This document shows positions 1 through 7,408 of a stretch of 64,000 nucleotides of DNA, piece after piece (position 1 is the stretch's first letter; each line of letters starts with the position of its first letter). Origin of the DNA: Streptomyces sp. 846.5. Its GTDB lineage: Bacteria; Actinomycetota; Actinomycetes; Streptomycetales; Streptomycetaceae. Below the pieces are notes generated by a model. That model did not search any database. It saw only the letters and a list, made by a program, of their open reading frames with translations, and was not told the origin of the DNA. The stretch is from assembly GCF_004365705.1 (NCBI RefSeq), contig NZ_SOBN01000001.1, positions 372,001 to 436,000 on the forward strand. The letters are read 5' to 3'. Both the position numbers and the translations under genes were made by a program.

Positions 1-154
1 CGCTCCGGGTCTTCCAGTCGACCGGGTTGATCCCGGCGGCACGCACCCGAACCAGCACCTCGGTCGGCAGCGGCACGGGCCGGGGCACCTCCGCCACCTG
101 CAGAACGTCGGGGCCGCCGAACGAGTGCTGCACCACCGCGCGCATCGACAACAT
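1..154 (-). CDS. Zinc-free alcohol dehydrogenase / quinone oxidoreductase, N-terminal part (runs off left edge)
   Basis: Read leftwards, this encodes MLSMRAVVQHSFGGPDVLQV followed by a conserved stretch ending in AAGINPVDWKTR. That is the typical N-terminal GroES-like segment of NADPH-dependent quinone oxidoreductases of the medium-chain dehydrogenase superfamily. Only about 51 residues lie in the window, so the Rossmann domain is not visible. The ATG at 154 is preferred over the internal ATG at 145 because a GGGAGA ribosome site (161-166) lies six bases upstream of it. The gene is divergent from an HxlR-type regulator, a common pairing in which the regulator controls a redox gene in response to quinones or electrophiles. 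Family assignment is firm; the substrate is unknown. Confidence 0.85.
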   Translation of the reverse strand, partial: MLSMRAVVQHSFGGPDVLQVAEVPRPVPLPTEVLVRVRAAGINPVDWKTRS

Positions 155-259
155 GGGCCGTCTCCCTTGAAGCAAATATGCCGAAAAGCCGCTTACCGGC
201 CCTCGGTCCAACGGGTTTGACCGTAGCCCCGGCGGGGTGGTTACCATCAAGGGAACCTA

Positions 260-274
260 CTTCCCATCGGGAAG
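260..274. promoter_or_regulatory. Candidate HxlR operator (perfect 6-3-6 inverted repeat)
   Basis: CTTCCC-ATC-GGGAAG is a perfect inverted repeat between the divergent oxidoreductase and HxlR genes, 22 bases before the favoured HxlR start. Its position suits a repressor site controlling both genes. The assignment rests on position and symmetry only. Confidence 0.45.
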
Positions 275-296
275 CATGCAGCTGAGGAGCGCCCTG

Positions 297-695
297 GTGA
301 CCACCGACTGCCCGACCGGCCAGCACGCCCATCACGACGTCTACTCGGCCCAGTGCCCCTGCCGCGCCATGCTGGACCTGCTGGCGAACAAATGGTCCGC
401 CCTGGCCATCGGTGCCCTGGACGACGGCCCGCTGCGCTTCGGCGCGCTGCAACGACTCCTGCAGGGCGTCAGCCCCAAGGTGCTCACCCAGACCCTGCGA
501 CGCCTGGAGGACGCGGGGCTCGTCGACCGCACCGTCTACCCCGCAGTACCCCTGCACGTGGAGTACGCCCTGACCGCCCTCGGCCACAGCGCAGCCGTAC
601 CCCTGCGCCTCCTACAAACCTGGGTCGAGGAACACATCGACAACGCCACGAACGTGCCGGGCCACCGGGAGACAGCGCCGTCGGCGGCGAAGTAA
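297..695 (+). CDS. HxlR-family winged-helix transcriptional regulator
   Basis: The protein has the HxlR signature: an N-terminal CPCRAMLDLLANKWS segment with paired cysteines (YSAQCPCR), then a winged helix with LRFGALQRLLQGVSPKVLTQ and LRRLEDAGLVDR, and the closing YALTALGHS motif. GTG at 297 is chosen because GAGGAG (284-289) sits seven bases upstream. An upstream ATG at 276 is in frame but has no good ribosome site. HxlR proteins are small DNA-binding dimers that often sense aldehydes or quinones through a cysteine near the N-terminus. The neighbour is a divergent quinone oxidoreductase, so it probably controls that gene and itself. Confidence 0.85.
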   Translation: MTTDCPTGQHAHHDVYSAQCPCRAMLDLLANKWSALAIGALDDGPLRFGALQRLLQGVSPKVLTQTLRRLEDAGLVDRTVYPAVPLHVEYALTALGHSAAVPLRLLQTWVEEHIDNATNVPGHRETAPSAAK

Positions 696-1159
696 CCGCC
701 GGTGGGGCCGCTGAGGCCGGCCACGGCCAGATGCACGATCACGACAGTAGTTCACCCTGCGCGGCTCTTCGGGAGCAGCTCAGGATCGCGATGGGGCCGA
801 TCAGTCAGGCCGTTGCCCTGCCGTCCTCACCAATCGGGGCAGGCAGGGATCGCAGCCGCTCGGACAGGCTCCGCGCTGCCGCCGTGTCCGAGCCCGCGAG
901 CCATCGGTCGAGCCGGGCCAACCGACCTCGAGCGGTGGCCCGCAGTCGCGCGGCCGGGATGCGGTCCAGGACGTCCAGGGCCCCACTGACACACATCGAA
1001 CCATCAGGCCCGGCACCCGAACGGAAGGGGCGCCGGGTCTTCGCGCACCGGGCAGATGCGTCAGAGTGAATCCCGCGCCAATACCCACCCCGGAGGCTGA
1101 CAGCGGGGCTACGGTGTCCACTCCTGGACACTCGCCCCTGCGACCTCTGGAGGACTCGG
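696..1159. other. 464-bp stretch without an intact gene; possible regulator remnant
   Basis: No convincing complete gene is present. On the minus strand at about 805-990, a reading frame gives ALDVLDRIPAARLRATARGR and then a segment ending in RSLPAPIGED before a stop. This looks like the C-terminal end of a TPR-type XRE regulator, but no N-terminal part can be followed upstream. It could be the remains of a lost gene or a chance frame. No hairpin or repeat of note was seen. Confidence 0.25.
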
Positions 1160-1820
1160 ATGCCCCGCGCGTCACAGACGGTCGACGAGTACTGGGACAC
1201 CTACAAGCCCACCGCGGAGGTGAAGCCTCTGCCCCGGACGTGACGCTCTTCGAGTGGACACAGCACGGCCACAGCCCGGGCGCCGAATGGCTGGGCAGAC
1301 CGGCGACTGCCCTGGAGCTTGGTGCCGCGGAGTGCAGGGAAGCAGTTCACCTGGCGCGGCTCGGCGTCCACGTCACTGCCCTGGACTTCTCCACCGCGCA
1401 GGTCGAAAGGGCCCGTGCCTGGTGGGAGGGCACCCCGAACCTGGACATCGTGCGGGCCGAGGCCTGCTGGTACCTGGAACGGGCCGAGCAGCGCTGGGAC
1501 GCGATCTACTCCGTATGGGGTGCGGCCTGGTTCACCGACCCCGAACAGCTCTTCCCCCTCGTCCACCGGAGTCTCAACCCCGGCGGCGTCTTCGCCTTCG
1601 CCCACGCCGAGCCCCTGGAAGGCCTCTACGGCCCCGAGGGCATGTACGGCAACGGCTTCAACGGCCGAAAGCTCACCGTCATGCGCTGGTCCCACTCCCC
1701 CGCACAGTGGGCCGACCTCCTCAAACGCCACGGCTTCACCGGCATCGCGACATCCTCGACGCCCCCGACCCCCGCGACGTCGGCACCCTCATGGTCCGCG
1801 CCTACGCGCCGACCCAGTAG
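1160..1820 (+). pseudogene. Class I SAM-dependent methyltransferase broken by two frameshifts
   Basis: Protein similarity continues through three frames. The start is MPRASQTVDEYWDTYKPTAE in frame 2 (ATG at 1160), which stops at 1241. The body resumes in frame 1 at about 1237 with DVTLFEWTQHG, the SAM-binding ALELGAAECREAVHLARLG and the motif-IV-like WDAIYSVWGAAWF. The tail, DILDAPDPRDVGTLMVRAYA, is in frame 3 from 1749 and ends at the stop at 1818-1820. Each switch is explained by one missing base, near 1236-1240 and 1747-1750. The parts together make a normal protein of about 220 residues. Either the gene is dead or these are two single-base sequencing errors in GC-rich runs. The substrate is unknown. 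Confidence 0.7.
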
Positions 1821-1871
1821 TCACATCGGTCATGTGACGCTCCCACCGCCGCGCGGCACGGTCTCTTGAGG

Positions 1872-2339
1872 TCAGAAGCCGAAGTCCGTCAGGCCCGGGT
1901 GGTCGTCGGGGCGACGCCCCAAGGGCCAGTGGTACTTGCGCTCCGACTCCTGGATCGGCAGGTCGTTGATGCTCGCGTGCCGTGCTCGCATCAGGCCCTG
2001 CTCGTCGAACTCCCAGTTCTCGTTCCCGTAGGAGCGGAACCAGTTGCCCGCGTCATCGCGCCACTCGTAGGCGAATCGGACCGCGATCCGATTGCCGGTG
2101 AAGGCCCACAGTTCCTTGATCAGCCGGTAGTCGAGCTCCCTGGCCCACTTACGCCGCAGGAACGCCACGATTTCGTCGTGTCCCGTCGCGAACTCCGCCC
2201 GGTTCCGCCAGCGGGAGTCCTTGGAGTAGGCCAGCACCACTCTTTCGGGGTCCCTGGTGTTCCAGCCGTCCTCCGCCAGCCGAACCTTCTCGATGGCGGT
2301 CTCGCGGGTGAACGGGGGCAATGGGGGGCGTGTCGTCAT
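1872..2339 (-). CDS. DUF1348 / SnoaL-like (NTF2-fold) protein
   Basis: A complete 155-residue protein. The segment [22 protein letters not shown], the [12 protein letters not shown] stretch and NGNENW-like [14 protein letters not shown] fit the DUF1348 nuclear-transport-factor-2-like family, small cone-shaped alpha+beta barrels of unknown function in many actinobacteria and plants. There is no signal peptide, so it should be cytosolic. It lies 31 bases downstream of an NADP-dependent oxidoreductase on the same strand and is likely cotranscribed. The family name is firm; the biochemical role is unknown. Confidence 0.8.
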   Translation of the reverse strand: MTTRPPLPPFTRETAIEKVRLAEDGWNTRDPERVVLAYSKDSRWRNRAEFATGHDEIVAFLRRKWARELDYRLIKELWAFTGNRIAVRFAYEWRDDAGNWFRSYGNENWEFDEQGLMRARHASINDLPIQESERKYHWPLGRRPDDHPGLTDFGF

Positions 2340-2370
2340 CTCTTCTCCTCAGTCGAGCCGTTGCGGTTGG

Positions 2371-3354
2371 TCACTCGACATCGACCACGATCCTGCTCCG
2401 GGCGGTGCCGCTCTCCACGGCCGCGTGGGCGTCGGCGACGGTGGCAAGGGTGAAGCGCCGGGGGTCCAGCAGGGGCTTGAGTTCGCCCGCGTCGGCGAGC
2501 GCGGCGGCCTCACGCATGATCTCTCCGTGGTGCTCCCGCCCGCGGCCGGTCAGCATGGGCAGCAGGGTGAAGACACCCGAGTAGGTGGCCCCGCGGAAGG
2601 AGAGGGGGGCGAGGCTGTGGGTACCCCAGCCCAGGGCGCTCAGGACGTGGCCGGTGTAGGTGCGCACTGCCGCGAAGGACGCGTCGAGCACAGAGCCGCC
2701 GACGGTGTCGAAGATGACGTCGAAGCCCTCGCCGCCGGTGTGCTCGGCGACGTACTCGTCCGTGGAGGTGGTGGTGTAGTCGATCGGGGTCGCCCCCAGG
2801 GACTTGACGACGTCCAGCCGCGAGGAGGACGCGGTGGCGAAGACCTCGGCACCGCGGGCTCGGGCGATCTGGACGGCCACGTGGCCGATGCCGCCGGCGC
2901 CGCCGTGGACGAGGACCTTCTGTCCCGCACGGACCTGCGCCCGGTCGACCAGGCCCTCCCAGGCCGTGATGACGACCAGGGGCAGGGCCGCCGCCTCACG
3001 CAGGGTGAGCGAGGCGGGCTTGTGGGCGAGCAGGCGGGCGTCGACGGCCGCGTACTGGGCGAGCGAGCCCTGCAGGTCACCGACACCGCCGGTCATGCCG
3101 TAGACCTCGTCGCCGGGCGCGAAGCCGGTGACGCCAGCGCCGACCGCCTCGACCACGCCGGCGAGATCCATGCCGAGGACGGCCGGCAGCGTGCGCCGGG
3201 CATGGGCGGCCTTTCCGGCCCGGATCTTGGTGTCCAGCGGGTTGACGCCACTGGCCCTGATCTCGACCAGCACCTGGCCGGGGCCGGCGGTCGGCTTCTC
3301 GATCTCGCCGAGGACCAGCGGAGTGTCGAACTCGTGGAGGATCACTGCGCGCAT
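2371..3354 (-). CDS. NADP-dependent zinc-free alcohol dehydrogenase (quinone oxidoreductase type)
   Basis: A 327-residue medium-chain dehydrogenase. The N-terminal GroES-like half starts MRAVILHEFDTPLVLGEIEK and contains GVNPLDTKIRAG and GMDLAGVVEAVGAGV. The Rossmann half has the nucleotide-binding VLVHGGAGGIGHVAVQIAR with alanine/serine-rich contacts (ATASSSRLD) typical of NADPH preference. No catalytic or structural zinc cysteines are visible. ATG at 3354 overlaps the end of the upstream TetR fragment by 13 bases, suggesting former translational coupling to its regulator. The substrate is unknown; quinones or enones are usual for the family. Confidence 0.88.
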   Translation of the reverse strand: MRAVILHEFDTPLVLGEIEKPTAGPGQVLVEIRASGVNPLDTKIRAGKAAHARRTLPAVLGMDLAGVVEAVGAGVTGFAPGDEVYGMTGGVGDLQGSLAQYAAVDARLLAHKPASLTLREAAALPLVVITAWEGLVDRAQVRAGQKVLVHGGAGGIGHVAVQIARARGAEVFATASSSRLDVVKSLGATPIDYTTTSTDEYVAEHTGGEGFDVIFDTVGGSVLDASFAAVRTYTGHVLSALGWGTHSLAPLSFRGATYSGVFTLLPMLTGRGREHHGEIMREAAALADAGELKPLLDPRRFTLATVADAHAAVESGTARSRIVVDVE

Positions 3355-3840
3355 GACTGCGCCTCTTTCCTGTCTTGCCACATGAGTTGGGAAGCGGGGT
3401 GCGGTCCGCGCGCTCGGGTGTGGCCGGCGACGAGCAGACGCGCTGCTGATTTCGCCTCGTCCACGACCGTGCGGTCCTGGAGCAGGCGGCCGGAGGTCAG
3501 GGCGCCGTCGATCAGGAGTCCGAGGTGTCGGGCGAGCGACTCGGCGGCGCGGGCGCCGGCCTTGTCGCTCAGCTCGGTCAGCCATGCCTGACGGCGCTGC
3601 GTGTGCTGCACGGTGATGGCCCGCGCCTCCGAGTCCAGGTCTGCCTCGACCGCCGCACTGACGAACGGGCATCCGAAGAAGCCGTGCCGGTCGAAGGCGT
3701 CCGTCAGCGCGTCGAACAGCCCGACGAGCTGCTCACGCGGGTCGTCCCCCGCGCGTGCGGCGGCGTCCTGCAGCTGGGCCGTCCAGGAGTCGTCGGTCCT
3801 GCGCAGGTACGCCGCGACCAGCTCCTCCTTGGTGGGATCG
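3342..3840 (-). pseudogene. TetR-family regulator, 5'-truncated (no helix-turn-helix)
   Basis: The reading frame gives a good TetR ligand-binding domain, from PTKEELVAAYLRRTDDSW through LFDALTDAFDRHGFFGCPFV and ARHLGLLIDGALTSGRLL, to a stop at 3342. The N-terminal DNA-binding domain should precede PTKEEL, where family members have a recognition helix followed by F-x-S/T-K-E-x-L. It is absent and is replaced by sequence belonging to a DJ-1/PfpI gene on the other strand. A protein made from an upstream start could not bind DNA normally. The intact dehydrogenase downstream was presumably its target and may now be unregulated. Confidence 0.75.
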
Positions 3841-3849
3841 GCGGTGCTG

Positions 3850-4269
3850 CAGCGGAAGGTTGCCGAGTTCTGGCGACTCGGACGGCCGGTCGCGGCGATC
3901 TGCCACGGTCCGCTGGTGCTCGCCCGTGCGCAGGACCCGGCCACCGGCCGCAGTGTGCTGCACGGGCGCCGCACCACCTGCCTGCCCGAGTACCTGGAGC
4001 GATCCGCCTATCTGCTGACCGCCTGGCGCCTCGGCCGCTACTACCGCACCTACCCCGCCTACGTGCAGGACGAAATCGCGGCCGCGCTCGCCTCGCCTGC
4101 CGACTTCCGGCGCGGCCCGCGCACGCCGTCACAGCGCGGCACCGCCACCGACCATCGCCCGGCGTTCGTCGTCGAGGACGGCAACTACCTCTCGGCCCGC
4201 TGGCCCGGCGACGCCTATCTCTTCGCAGAGCGGTTCCTCGCCATGCTGGAGAAACCCGCTCACAGCTGA
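3850..4269 (+). pseudogene. DJ-1/PfpI-like (type 1 glutamine amidotransferase-like) protein, 5'-truncated
   Basis: From about 3858 the frame encodes VAEFWRLGRPVAAICHGPLV, whose AICHG nucleophile elbow contains the conserved cysteine of the DJ-1/PfpI superfamily. It continues with GRSVLHGRRTTCLPEYLERS and VEDGNYLSARWPGDAYLFAE to the stop. Full-length relatives have roughly 100 further residues before this point. Those are missing, and the sequence instead runs back to back into a truncated TetR gene. A long upstream frame exists, but its residues are antisense to the TetR gene. It is therefore a fragment, most simply produced by a deletion that removed both 5' ends of two divergent genes. Confidence 0.75.
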
Positions 4270-4333
4270 TCGGTTTCTGACAACTCTTCGCTACCGTCCC
4301 CGCCATGCTGAACCAAGTCATGGAGCTGCGGGT

Positions 4334-5683
4334 ATGAGTGACGCAGAGTCTGCCGTTCCCGGGGACGGGAAGCGACGCGAGGGCCGGAGGAAGGCGTCGA
4401 GGGTTCTGTCGTTCGCCGCCGCCGGCGTCCTGATCGTCGGAGTCGCGGGTTTCGGCTACGCGTACGAGCGCCTCAACAGCAACATCAGGACCGCCTCGCT
4501 CTACACCGACACCCCGCATGTCACCCAGGCAGGCGGCAGCCAGCAGAACAGTGGTCTGGGCACCGAGAAGCCCGACGCCTTCGGCCACACCCCACTCGAC
4601 ATCCTGCTGATCGGGTCGGACACCCGCAGCAGCGCCGCCGACTGCCGGATCGGCGGCGACTGCGGGCCCGGTGCGAACGCCGACGTCGAGATGCTGGTAC
4701 ACCTGTCGGCGGACCGCAGCAACGCCACGGTGATGAGCATCCCGCGCGACACCATGATGGACACGCCGGCCTGCACCGACCCCGCGACCGGGAACCACAC
4801 GTCCGGTTCCTACAGCCAGATCAACAGCGCCCTGCAGTACGGCCCGGCGTGCTCGGTAGCGGCGGTGCACAAGCTCACCGGGATACCCATCGACCACTTC
4901 GTCATGATCGACTTCAGCGGTGTCGTGAATATGTCCGACGCGGTCGGCGGGGTGAACGTCTGCGTCGACAACAATGTCTACGACCCCTACTCGGGCCTCA
5001 AACTCGCCAAGGGCACGCACACCCTGCAGGGTGCGGCGGCGCTGGCGTTCCTGCGTACCCGGCACGGCTTCGACGACGGCAGCGATCTGGGGCGCACTTA
5101 CGCCCAGCATGTGTTCATCACTCAGATGATCAACAAGATCAAGAGCGCGGGCACCCTCAGCGACCCCGCCGCGCTGTGGCGGCTGGCGAACGCCGCGACC
5201 AAGGCACTGACCGTGGACACGGGCCTGGGCAGTCTCGCCAAACTGATCGGGCTCGGCGAGGATCTGGGCAAGGTGCCCGCGGACCGGATCACCCTCACCA
5301 CGATGCAGACCCACGCCGACCCGCAGGACCCCAACCGGGTCGTCGTCGACGCCAAGGCGCACCAGCTGTTCGACGCGATCATCAACGACCGGTCCCTCAC
5401 CGCGACCGGCGTGGCGCCCACCACGTCCGCCGCTGCCACGGCCTCCACCGCCGCGGCAGCGACTGCCCCCGCCCCGACCGCGACCGCGACCAAGGCGGCG
5501 CCGCCGAGCCCGGCCCGCACCAGTGCGCCTCCAGCCCTGGACGGCGCGCACGCCCAGATCGGCAACCAGGTCAACTCCTGTGCCCACGTGGGAAACCAGT
5601 ACACCGTTCAGGTCAACGGGGTCGGGATGACGCCGATCGAGGCGTACGCCGCGAGCCCGGGCGTCAGCGACACCGCGCCCTGA
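4334..5683 (+). CDS. LytR-CpsA-Psr (LCP) family cell-wall glycopolymer ligase
   Basis: This is a 449-residue membrane-anchored protein. A basic cytoplasmic tail (residues 1-22) precedes one transmembrane helix (about 23-45, LSFAAAGVLIVGVAGFGYAY). The extracellular LCP core follows, with DILLIGSDTRS, the arginine/aspartate motif MSIPRDTMM, the GGVNVCV strand and FLRTRHGFDDGSDLGRTYAQ. LCP enzymes transfer teichoic-acid-like or arabinogalactan-type polymers from undecaprenyl carriers onto peptidoglycan. Residues about 355-400 form an Ala/Thr/Pro linker, and the tail ends in a short CAHVGNQYTVQVNG segment, probably a folded C-terminal appendage. The gene stands alone between a PfpI fragment and a convergent AHSA1 gene. 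Confidence 0.88.
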   Translation: MSDAESAVPGDGKRREGRRKASRVLSFAAAGVLIVGVAGFGYAYERLNSNIRTASLYTDTPHVTQAGGSQQNSGLGTEKPDAFGHTPLDILLIGSDTRSSAADCRIGGDCGPGANADVEMLVHLSADRSNATVMSIPRDTMMDTPACTDPATGNHTSGSYSQINSALQYGPACSVAAVHKLTGIPIDHFVMIDFSGVVNMSDAVGGVNVCVDNNVYDPYSGLKLAKGTHTLQGAAALAFLRTRHGFDDGSDLGRTYAQHVFITQMINKIKSAGTLSDPAALWRLANAATKALTVDTGLGSLAKLIGLGEDLGKVPADRITLTTMQTHADPQDPNRVVVDAKAHQLFDAIINDRSLTATGVAPTTSAAATASTAAAATAPAPTATATKAAPPSPARTSAPPALDGAHAQIGNQVNSCAHVGNQYTVQVNGVGMTPIEAYAASPGVSDTAP

Positions 5684-5701
5684 TCAGCAGGCCGCGTGGG
5701 C

Positions 5702-6187
5702 TCACATCTGCTCGCGCGCCAGCTCCTCCAACAGGGTCAGCGCATCCTGCAGGCCGTCCTCCATGCCGGAATCCAAGTGACCGTCCCGGTTCGCCTTGGT
5801 CTGGTGCTCGACCAGGATCTCCAGGTAGGTCAGGCCGTCCTTCTCGGTGAACGTCGTGGTGGTGAGCGCCTGGGCGTCCGGAACGCCGGAGAAGGTCTCC
5901 GTGGTGACCAGGCGCTCGTCCGGGACGACCTCCCGGTACTCGCCGTAGAAGGCGAACTCGTAGCCGTTGAAGGCCTTGGCCTCCCAGCGCCAGCTGCCGC
6001 CGACGCGTACGTCCATCTCGACGCCGGTCACCTCGGCGCGGTTGGCGTGCCACCAGCGGCGCAGCAGCTCGGGGGTGGTGAAGGCCCGGTACACCAGCTC
6101 CCGGGGCGCGTCGAACTCGCGCGTGATCAGGATCTGCGTGTCGGTGGGGGTGGTGACGGTCGCCCGCCGGTGGTTCGTCGCAGTCAT
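5702..6187 (-). CDS. SRPBCC / AHSA1-type (CalC-like) hydrophobic-ligand protein
   Basis: A 161-residue START/Bet v1-like protein. Residues 19-45 (ILITREFDAPRELVYRAFTT, then PELLRRWW) and the later GGSWRWEA and GMEDGLQDALTLLEELA helix are diagnostic of the Activator-of-Hsp90-ATPase-homologue-1 (AHSA1) family. These bind small hydrophobic molecules in a deep cavity; no enzymatic residues can be pointed to. Its start overlaps the stop of an ArsR regulator by four bases (ATGA). ArsR-AHSA1 pairs are frequent in actinobacteria, so both are probably controlled by the palindrome at 6591-6612. Confidence 0.88.
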   Translation of the reverse strand: MTATNHRRATVTTPTDTQILITREFDAPRELVYRAFTTPELLRRWWHANRAEVTGVEMDVRVGGSWRWEAKAFNGYEFAFYGEYREVVPDERLVTTETFSGVPDAQALTTTTFTEKDGLTYLEILVEHQTKANRDGHLDSGMEDGLQDALTLLEELAREQM

Positions 6188-6582
6188 GGTTCCTGCTCCT
6201 TGTCCGTCGTTTCCGATTCAGCTGGTTGCGATCCGTGGCGTCCGGGTTCCGCCTGCTGCCCCTTGAGGTCGTCGAGCACCGCGTCCAGGAGTTCGAAGCG
6301 TTCGTTCCACAGCCGTTCGTAGTCCTTGACCCACTCGTAGACCTCGCGCAGCGGCGCCGGTTCGAGCCGGTACATCCGCTGCCGGCCCTCGTCGCGGAAC
6401 CGGACGAGCCCGACCTCGCGCAGCACCCGCAGGTGTTTGGACACCACCGGCTGCGCGACGCCGAGCTGCTCGACCAGGTCGGTGACGGATCGCTCGCCCC
6501 GGGCCAGGGCGTCGAGGATCTCCCGCCGCCGGGGTTCGGCGACGGCGTTGAACGCGTCCGTCGTGGTCGCAGCTCTCGCCAT
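6184..6582 (-). CDS. ArsR-family winged-helix regulator
   Basis: A 132-residue regulator. The AEPRRREILDALARGERSVT opening, the recognition region QLGVAQPVVSKHLRVLREVG and the wing RFRDEGRQRMYRLEPAPLRE are standard for the ArsR/SmtB fold. The metal-binding ELCVCD motif is absent, so it is probably not a metal sensor. The tail after residue 105 is a helix plus a charged low-complexity end. ATG at 6582 is preferred; an in-frame ATG at 6609 lies inside the upstream palindrome and would give a nonconserved extension. It forms a two-gene operon with the AHSA1 gene. Confidence 0.85.
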   Translation of the reverse strand: MARAATTTDAFNAVAEPRRREILDALARGERSVTDLVEQLGVAQPVVSKHLRVLREVGLVRFRDEGRQRMYRLEPAPLREVYEWVKDYERLWNERFELLDAVLDDLKGQQAEPGRHGSQPAESETTDKEQEP

Positions 6583-6590
6583 GGATCCAT

Positions 6591-6612
6591 CGTATGCCCA
6601 TATCGGCATACG
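6591..6612. promoter_or_regulatory. Candidate ArsR operator (22-bp near-perfect palindrome)
   Basis: CGTATGCC (6591-6598) and GGCATACG (6605-6612) are perfect inverted arms around CATATC. The ATAT core is itself symmetric, leaving a single C/C mismatch pair. It sits eight bases before the favoured ArsR start, where a repressor would block the promoter. This is typical of autoregulated ArsR genes. Confidence 0.65.
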
Positions 6613-6618
6613 TCAACC

Positions 6619-6640
6619 TGTCAGATAATTGTCAGATTGT
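6619..6640 (+). promoter_or_regulatory. 11-bp direct repeat, candidate OmpR-type response-regulator site
   Basis: TGTCAGATAAT and TGTCAGATTGT follow each other directly with an 11-bp period, sharing nine of eleven bases. Two tandem half-sites on the same helix face are the usual target of OmpR/PhoB-type regulators. The repeat lies 57 bases before the start of the response-regulator gene at 6698, which suggests autoregulation. Confidence 0.5.
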
Positions 6641-6697
6641 GGCTCTGCCTCCCCCGATCGATGTTTTCCAGGATCGGGGCTGTTTAGGATCACGGTC

Positions 6698-7408
6698 ATG
6701 CGTACATGTGTCCTGGTGGCCGAGGACGACACCATGCAGGCCGAACTCGTCCGGCGCTATCTGGAGCACGAGGGTCACACCGCCCTCGTCGCCCACAACG
6801 GGCGCGCCGCACTGGAGCAGGCCCGCCGCCGTCGCCCGGACCTGGTCATCCTCGACGTGATGATGCCCGACATGGACGGCCTGGAGGTCTGCCGGACGCT
6901 GCGCCGGGAGAGCGAGGTGCCGGTGCTGATGCTCACCGCCCGCACCAGCGAGGACGATCTGCTGCTGGGCCTGGACCTGGGCGCCGACGACTACATGACC
7001 AAGCCCTACAGCCCCCGGGAGCTGATGGCCCGGGTCCGCACCCTGCTGCGCCGAACCCGGGACGGCAGCCCCTGGCGGGACGGGGTCCTGCACGTGGGCG
7101 ACCTCCGCGTCGACCCGCAGGGCCACCGGGTGACCATCGGCACCGCCCAGGTGGAGTGCACCCGCGGGGAGTTCGAGATCCTGTCGGCCATGGCGGCGCA
7201 GCCCGACCGGGTCTTCCACCGCTCCCAACTGCTGCAGGAGATCCACGGTTTGGACCTCGGCACGACCGAACGCGCCATCGACATGCATGTGATGAACCTG
7301 CGCAAGAAGATCGAGGCCGACCCCCGCCGTCCGGCCCGCCTGGTCACCGTGTTCGGCGTCGGCTACAAGCTCACCGACGGAACGGGCGGGCGGCGACGTG
7401 CCCCGTAG
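6698..7408 (+). CDS. OmpR/PhoB-type response regulator
   Basis: A 236-residue regulator. The receiver domain has the acidic pocket VLVAEDD near the N-terminus, phosphoacceptor Asp53 in VILDVMMPD, a Thr in MLTARTS and Lys in DYMTKPYSP. The winged-helix output domain follows from about residue 130 (GDLRVDPQGH) and ends with the recognition region IDMHVMNLRKKIEADP and VFGVGYKL. ATG at 6698 is preferred because AGGA (6686-6689) is well placed; a longer frame upstream has no ribosome site. The gene overlaps the histidine kinase by 11 bases. A direct-repeat site at 6619-6640 suggests autoregulation. Confidence 0.93.
   Translation: MRTCVLVAEDDTMQAELVRRYLEHEGHTALVAHNGRAALEQARRRRPDLVILDVMMPDMDGLEVCRTLRRESEVPVLMLTARTSEDDLLLGLDLGADDYMTKPYSPRELMARVRTLLRRTRDGSPWRDGVLHVGDLRVDPQGHRVTIGTAQVECTRGEFEILSAMAAQPDRVFHRSQLLQEIHGLDLGTTERAIDMHVMNLRKKIEADPRRPARLVTVFGVGYKLTDGTGGRRRAP

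Noticed and set aside
2257..3591. Long plus-strand frame opposite the dehydrogenase and TetR fragment
   Set aside because: It is antisense to conserved Rossmann and TetR sequence, with no ribosome site or family resemblance.
3704..5587. Long minus-strand frame opposite the LCP gene
   Set aside because: The plus-strand LCP protein is unmistakable; the antisense frame is compositional.
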